Shown here piece by piece: positions 60,479-64,000 of a stretch of 64,000 bases of DNA; positions within the stretch are counted from its first letter, which is position 1; every line of letters begins with the position of its first letter. The stretch comes from Pseudomonadota bacterium. Lineage in GTDB: Bacteria > Pseudomonadota > Alphaproteobacteria > Rhizobiales > Rhizobiaceae. A program made the translations under genes and the position numbers. The stretch covers positions 462,256-526,255 of the forward strand of contig JAEYDD010000041.1 of the NCBI GenBank assembly GCA_023404095.1. Reading direction: 5' to 3'. The notes beneath the pieces were generated by a model. That model was not told the origin of the DNA, did no database searches, and saw only the letters and a program-made list of their open reading frames with translations.

Positions 60479-61432
60479 ATGCGCTGGTTCGGAAAAAGCA
60501 AGAGCGGCATAAAGGCCCTGAGCATCGCGCCGCCGCAGCCCGCCCCTGACCGGCACGGCATTGCAATTGCGTTGTGCGTCAAGAACGAGGCGAGCTACAT
60601 CGAGGAATGGCTGCGGTTTCACCGGGCCGTCGGCGTCCGCCACTTCGTCATCTACGACAACGGCTCGACCGACGAGACCTGCGCAATCGTGCGCGACGTG
60701 CTTTCGCCGGGTGAGCTGACGCTGATGCCGTGGGCTGGCCGCGTGGTCGCCACCAAGGCCGAGCAGCTGATTGACGGCCAGGTGCTGGCGCACGCCCATG
60801 CAATCCTGAATTTCGGCGGCAACTTCCAGCGCATGGCCTTCGTCGATGCCGACGAATTCCTCCTGCCGCGCAAGGGTGCGACGATCGAGGAAGCACTGGC
60901 TATGACCGGCGGGTTCCCCAACATTTCGCTGCCCTGGCACATGTTCGGGACCAGCGGCCACAAGAGACGGCCGGACGGCCCGGTCACGCTGAACTACGTC
61001 AGGCGCGGCGCCGAACCGATCAGCAACCAGGAGCACTCGACGAACTTCAAGTGCATCGTCGACCCCTGCGAGGTGGTGGAGGTGACGATCCACCAGTTCA
61101 AGACGCGTCAATTCGGCGATGCGACGGTCAACGATGCCGGCTACCGCACCAGCCGCGACGGCCGCAAGGACCGGAAGTTCTATTCGAACGCCTTCCTCCA
61201 GCTGAACCATTACTACAGCAAATCCGAAGAGGAGATGCTGGCGAAGATGGCGCGCGGCTCGAACTACGCCGTTTCCGCCGAGCGGCTCGAGCAAAAGATG
61301 CGCACCACGCTCAGCAATATCCAGCAGGTGGAAACAGAAGATCGAAGCATGCTCGACTTCATTGCCGCCCACGGCATCCGGCTTTCGTCCGCGCAACAAC
61401 CCTGCGCCTCCGCAGGCGCTGCCACGTCCTGA
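60479..61432 (+). CDS. Glycosyltransferase family 92-like/GT2 protein
   Basis: 317 residues. The N-terminal GT-A core reads IAIALCVKNEASYIEEWLRFHRAVGVRHFVIYDNGSTDET, which is the GT92 (DUF23) signature, and the divalent-metal D-A-D is in MAFVDADEFLLP. Later FGTSGHKRRPDG and LNHYYSKSEEEMLAKMARG are family motifs. It is probably involved in capsule, lipopolysaccharide or other surface glycan assembly. A strong GGAGG lies before the ATG. The stop codon lies in the loop of a perfect hairpin. Confidence 0.85.
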   Translation: MRWFGKSKSGIKALSIAPPQPAPDRHGIAIALCVKNEASYIEEWLRFHRAVGVRHFVIYDNGSTDETCAIVRDVLSPGELTLMPWAGRVVATKAEQLIDGQVLAHAHAILNFGGNFQRMAFVDADEFLLPRKGATIEEALAMTGGFPNISLPWHMFGTSGHKRRPDGPVTLNYVRRGAEPISNQEHSTNFKCIVDPCEVVEVTIHQFKTRQFGDATVNDAGYRTSRDGRKDRKFYSNAFLQLNHYYSKSEEEMLAKMARGSNYAVSAERLEQKMRTTLSNIQQVETEDRSMLDFIAAHGIRLSSAQQPCASAGAATS

Positions 61433-61440
61433 GGACGTGG
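61422..61440 (+). terminator. Hairpin spanning the glycosyltransferase stop codon
   Basis: Arms CCACGTCC/GGACGTGG with the TGA stop as the three-base loop. No T-run follows; it may protect the mRNA end rather than terminate. Confidence 0.35.
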
Positions 61441-61481
61441 TGCCGGCAGGCTGAGGCGCTGCCGCGTCAGGTCCGTCTCTA

Positions 61482-62201
61482 TCAGGCGCGCCCCTGCCAG
61501 AGCGGCAGGCCAGACGTCTCGGCCACTTCGGGATCGGCGGTAAAAACGGGATAGCCCTTCTCGCGCAGCCGCTGCAGGACCTTCTGGTCCATGTCGCGAT
61601 GAAACCGCACGAGGTTTTCCTGATTGTAGACGTGTCCGGTGGACTGCGGATTGATGCCGGTCAGGATGACCGCAGGCGCCCCGTGATAGAGAGCGAAGAG
61701 GGTCGCGTTGATGCCGTTGGAGCATTTGCTCTCGGCATCCAGCTCATCGCTCTTGAAGCCGCAGATGCGGTCGAGAAGCGCCATGCGCTGATAGCGACCG
61801 ACGATCGTGAGGCTGTCATAGCCATAGTCGAACGCCTTCAGCCCCTCCTCCAGCGACGGCCGGCCGTCGCGCCACAGCAGGACATAGAGCGCTCCGGTCC
61901 TCTGTCCCGACAGAACACGGCGCACCTCCACCGCATTGGTGTTCGTGCCGCGCACCTGGTTGAACATCATGAAGGTGATGTCGGGCGCCTTCAGGCCCCA
62001 GCGCTGCGTGACGGTCTGCGCACCGTTGATGGTGACCACGCGGAAGCGCTCGTCGAAGCCTGCGGGCTTGTGGGAAACCGGCGCGGAGCCGACGACGACG
62101 ACCGGACCGTCAAGTGGTACGAGGCTGGCCGGAGGGGCGGGACGCAGGAGATTGTACTTTATCCGCCGGTAAATCCGGGTCTTTACGTCTGAAAATGCCA
62201 C
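61482..62201 (-). CDS. Hypothetical glycosyltransferase-like protein (DUF115/GT29-type)
   Basis: 239 residues. The core V-V-V-V-G-S-A-P-V-S followed by FRVVTINGAQTVTQRWGLKAPDITFMMFNQ is the nucleotide-sugar-binding opening of DUF115/sialyltransferase-like proteins, and KCSNGINATLFALYHGAPAVILTGINP contains a second conserved block. It may transfer or sense sialic-acid-like sugars; the substrate is unknown. Start is a GTG at 62201 with a poor ribosome site, so the true N-terminus is uncertain. It lies in the glycan group, on the opposite strand to the GT92-like gene. Confidence 0.6.
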   Translation of the reverse strand: MAFSDVKTRIYRRIKYNLLRPAPPASLVPLDGPVVVVGSAPVSHKPAGFDERFRVVTINGAQTVTQRWGLKAPDITFMMFNQVRGTNTNAVEVRRVLSGQRTGALYVLLWRDGRPSLEEGLKAFDYGYDSLTIVGRYQRMALLDRICGFKSDELDAESKCSNGINATLFALYHGAPAVILTGINPQSTGHVYNQENLVRFHRDMDQKVLQRLREKGYPVFTADPEVAETSGLPLWQGRA

Positions 62202-62261
62202 TCTTGCCGTCCATCGAAGATCTGTTTCCTCGCCGATAAGATGCAGCCGGCGGCGCGGCTG

Positions 62262-62852
62262 TCAATGCGCGCCGCTGCTTCGATCGCGCTCGGCGCGTAC
62301 GGTTGCAAGTTCGATCGGCGGCGTCTTGCGCGTGCCCCGCATCTTGAGAAGCCGCGCTGGCGCTCCGCCGTAGACGCCGAAGGGCACCGTCTTGCCCTTC
62401 ACCACGCTGTTTGCGCCGATGACGCAACCCCTCGCGATATGGCTGCCGCCGAGGATCTTCGCGCCGGCGCCGATCCATACGTCGTCTTCGATCACGATCG
62501 GCTTCCTGACGATGGGCTGGCGGCGGATGGGCAGGTCCACATCGTCATATCCATGTTCGAAGGATGCAATGACGACGTGCGCGGCGATGCGGACGTCGTC
62601 GCCGATCCGGATGCCGCCATGGCCAAGCAACACCGAATGATCGTTGATGGATACGTTCCGCCCGATTTCGATGTCGCCGCTTTGGGCGTCGATCACCACA
62701 CCCGATCGCGTGGAGATGCGATCGCCGATCCGGATCGTGCCCTGGCGCCAGCGAAAACGAGGCAGGTAGGGCATCTTCGGTCGCCTGCCGATCCTCAGCG
62801 AGCCCCGCGAAAAGAAAGCCCGCAGTTTCACCAAAGGCCCGAAATTCAACAT
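62262..62852 (-). CDS. Left-handed beta-helix acyltransferase (hexapeptide repeat, WbbJ/LacA type)
   Basis: 196 residues. Imperfect hexapeptide repeats run through the middle (TIRIGDRISTRSGVVIDAQSGDIEIGRNVSINDHSVLLGHGGIRIGDDV) and end with the acetyltransferase block IVIEDDVWIGAGAKILGGSHIARGCVIGANSVVKG and V-x-G-G-x-P-A-R-L-L. The active-site histidine is probably in IASFEHGYDD. It should O- or N-acetylate a sugar on a surface polymer. Starts at 62852, 62867 and 62876 are all possible; 62852 is chosen for the GGGACGG spacing only. Confidence 0.82.
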   Translation of the reverse strand: MLNFGPLVKLRAFFSRGSLRIGRRPKMPYLPRFRWRQGTIRIGDRISTRSGVVIDAQSGDIEIGRNVSINDHSVLLGHGGIRIGDDVRIAAHVVIASFEHGYDDVDLPIRRQPIVRKPIVIEDDVWIGAGAKILGGSHIARGCVIGANSVVKGKTVPFGVYGGAPARLLKMRGTRKTPPIELATVRAERDRSSGAH

Positions 62853-63089
62853 TTTATGCCGTCCCATATTGCACATTTGGCGCTGGCGCCGTCACCCCTT
62901 CGTCGCCCGGTACCCGCCCGGGCGGCCATTGAAGAAGCGAACCCCTAGATAAAGACCGCCAGACCATGCGCAAGGCTAGCATCGCATCGTATCCTCCATC
63001 AGCGCGGCGGAATTTCGTCCCTGCGCACACGTTCGCGTGATCGGCCAGATTAACGTACACTCGTCAACGGCACGGCGGAGGGTAAAGGG

Positions 63090-63263
63090 ATGGCGATGAG
63101 GCACGTGCTTCTCGGACTGGCGCTGACGGCAGTGACGGCGTGCACGTCGGCAAAACCCTTGACCGAGCCTTCGCCCGAAGAGCCTCCGTATGACGCGACC
63201 GGTTGGCAGAGGCGCAATTGCCCGGATTGCATCGATGGCGGGCCGCGACCGCCTGCCCGATGA
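63090..63263 (+). CDS. Small lipoprotein of 57 residues
   Basis: The ATG at 63090 is preceded by GGAGG eight bases upstream. The product opens with a short hydrophobic signal and lipobox-like L-T-A-V-T-A-C, then a Pro/Glu-rich linker and a C-terminal C-P-D-C pair that could bind metal or form a disulfide. Its stop overlaps the start of the DUF1643 gene (ATGA), and this coupling supports it as a real gene although it is too short for a usual gene caller cut-off. Function unknown. Confidence 0.6.
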   Translation: MAMRHVLLGLALTAVTACTSAKPLTEPSPEEPPYDATGWQRRNCPDCIDGGPRPPAR

Positions 63264-63811
63264 CCGGCCCGCCAAAGGAGGCCTGCGCGGGCAACGCTGT
63301 CTTCTCGCCGTGCGGCCGGTACCGCTATTTCCTCCGGCGCCGATGGTCGGAGACCGGCGGCATTGCAGTTTGGATCATGCTGAACCCGTCGCAGGCCGAC
63401 TCCTCCCACGACGATCCCACGATCCGGCGCTGCATGTCCTTCTCCCGGGAGTGGGGCTACGGTGCAATGATTGCCGTGAACCTCTATGCCCTTCGCGCGA
63501 CGGATCCGGACGACCTCTCCCACGAAGAGAATGCCGTCGGCGTCGAAAACGACGCCCACCTCGCGATGGTCTGCCGAGAAGCCGGACGGGATGGAGGCGG
63601 TAGAGGCACCGTTGTCGCGGCCTGGGGTCGGCATCCACTGGCCCGCGTCCGTGCAGGGGAAGCGCTGCGCCTCGCGGGCAGCGGAATCCATTGCCTCGGC
63701 ACCACGACGGACGGTTCCCCCCGGCATCCGCTCTACGTTCCCTCCGCGCAACCGCTCGTTCCCTATCGGCTGGTCAACGCGGAATCGAAAACGCCGCCCA
63801 GCTTTCGCTGA
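63260..63811 (+). CDS. DUF1643 protein
   Basis: 183 residues. The DUF1643 core is plain: YRYFLRRRWSETGGIAVWIMLNPSQADSSHDDPTIRRCMSFSREWGYGAMIAVNLYALRATDPDDL, then AAWGRHP and HCLGTTTDGSPRHPLYV. Members occur beside phage, restriction and plasmid genes and may resemble uracil-DNA glycosylases in fold, but their role is unknown. The ATG at 63260 overlaps the lipoprotein stop, so the two are translated together; the frame extends back to 63203 across that gene. Confidence 0.82.
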   Translation: MTGPPKEACAGNAVFSPCGRYRYFLRRRWSETGGIAVWIMLNPSQADSSHDDPTIRRCMSFSREWGYGAMIAVNLYALRATDPDDLSHEENAVGVENDAHLAMVCREAGRDGGGRGTVVAAWGRHPLARVRAGEALRLAGSGIHCLGTTTDGSPRHPLYVPSAQPLVPYRLVNAESKTPPSFR

Positions 63812-63871
63812 GCGGCCTCGAATGCATCTGCGACCTGCCCGGTCTGTCCGGCCAGCCTTGCGGCGCGCGAC

Positions 63872-64000
63872 CTACAGCAGGAAGTCCCCTTCCTTGAGGT
63901 TCACGAGGCTGTCGATGTGGATGACGAAGTCGGCCTTGCCGTCGCCGTTGACGTCGCCATAGACGTAGGTGTCGGCCTTCTCCTTGGCATAGCGCAGTTC
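63872..64000 (-). CDS. C-terminus of a calcium-binding RTX/serralysin-like protein (5' part outside window)
   Basis: Only the last 42 residues are visible. They contain an EF-hand-like D-V-N-G-D-G-K-A-D-F followed by VIHIDSLVNLKEGDFLL, which is the usual C-terminal end of rhizobial RTX calcium-binding proteins and M10 peptidases secreted by type I systems, ending with a hydrophobic tail. The gene continues beyond base 64000 to the right. Confidence 0.65.
   Translation of the reverse strand, partial: ELRYAKEKADTYVYGDVNGDGKADFVIHIDSLVNLKEGDFLL

Overview
The window is high-GC, densely coded DNA that looks like a large replicon of an alphaproteobacterium, probably Rhizobiales and most likely a Rhizobiaceae relative. 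The grounds are the codon and base composition, the abundance of ABC uptake systems, class III cyclase/TPR proteins, an IS66-type remnant, and short GC-rich palindromic intergenic repeats of the kind found in rhizobia. No rRNA, tRNA or CRISPR array was seen. The genus is not determined.

Layout. (1) 1-9.7 kb: the tail of a TPR protein of the cyclase/AAA family, a CxxC redoxin, a GlxA-type AraC regulator divergent from two Tat-exported hydrolases, a GH32 fructosidase, an AT-richer orphan, an IS66 tnpA remnant, a DUF1772 membrane protein and a secreted vWA (DUF1194) protein. (2) 9.9-24.4 kb: a regulon for uptake and breakdown of an N-methylated amine or polyamine-like compound. It holds a Rieske oxygenase, class III aminotransferase, PotABCD-type transporter, amine oxidase, BetI-like TetR regulator, SAM methyltransferase, two tandem PYROXD2-like FAD oxidases and a GcvT-like aminomethyltransferase. 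Three intergenic regions carry the same 14-bp dyad TGAATRWWCRTTCA, which ties the transcripts together. (3) 24.7-30.1 kb: an RND efflux pump (adaptor, pump, TetR) without an outer-membrane gene. (4) 30.2-42 kb: an amino-sugar/peptidoglycan recycling locus. A sugar ABC transporter, Gfo/Idh/MocA dehydrogenase and MurQ etherase face a BadF-type (MurK-like) kinase, GntR regulator, SIS deaminase, NagA and an M19 dipeptidase, so a route from MurNAc to fructose-6-P can be drawn. Matching tandem TTGGTAT half-sites lie before both divergent transcripts.

(5) 42-49.5 kb: a HbpS-like protein, a genuine formylglycine-generating-enzyme homologue, a 2-oxoglutarate/Fe(II) oxygenase, a methionine-type ABC importer (MetI, MetN, MetQ), a methionine-type aminotransferase behind a strong palindrome, and a LysE exporter. 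(6) 49.6-49.8 kb: a candidate ~94-nt small RNA with promoter, hairpin and terminator. (7) 51.6-58.4 kb: the most unusual locus. An animal-type heme peroxidase and a 145-residue orphan converge on a stand-alone YcaO protein, which follows an orphan amino-acid-binding protein and a cyclase-BTAD-TPR regulator on the other strand. (8) 58.6-62.9 kb: a small glycan-modification group (glycosyltransferases, a hexapeptide acyltransferase). (9) 63-64 kb: a tiny lipoprotein overlapping a DUF1643 gene, then the C-terminus of a calcium-binding/RTX-like protein.

Best candidates for something undescribed are the YcaO/heme-peroxidase locus and the BetI-like regulon, whose substrate cannot be read from sequence alone. 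All assignments rest on reading motifs and gene order by eye; no database search was run.
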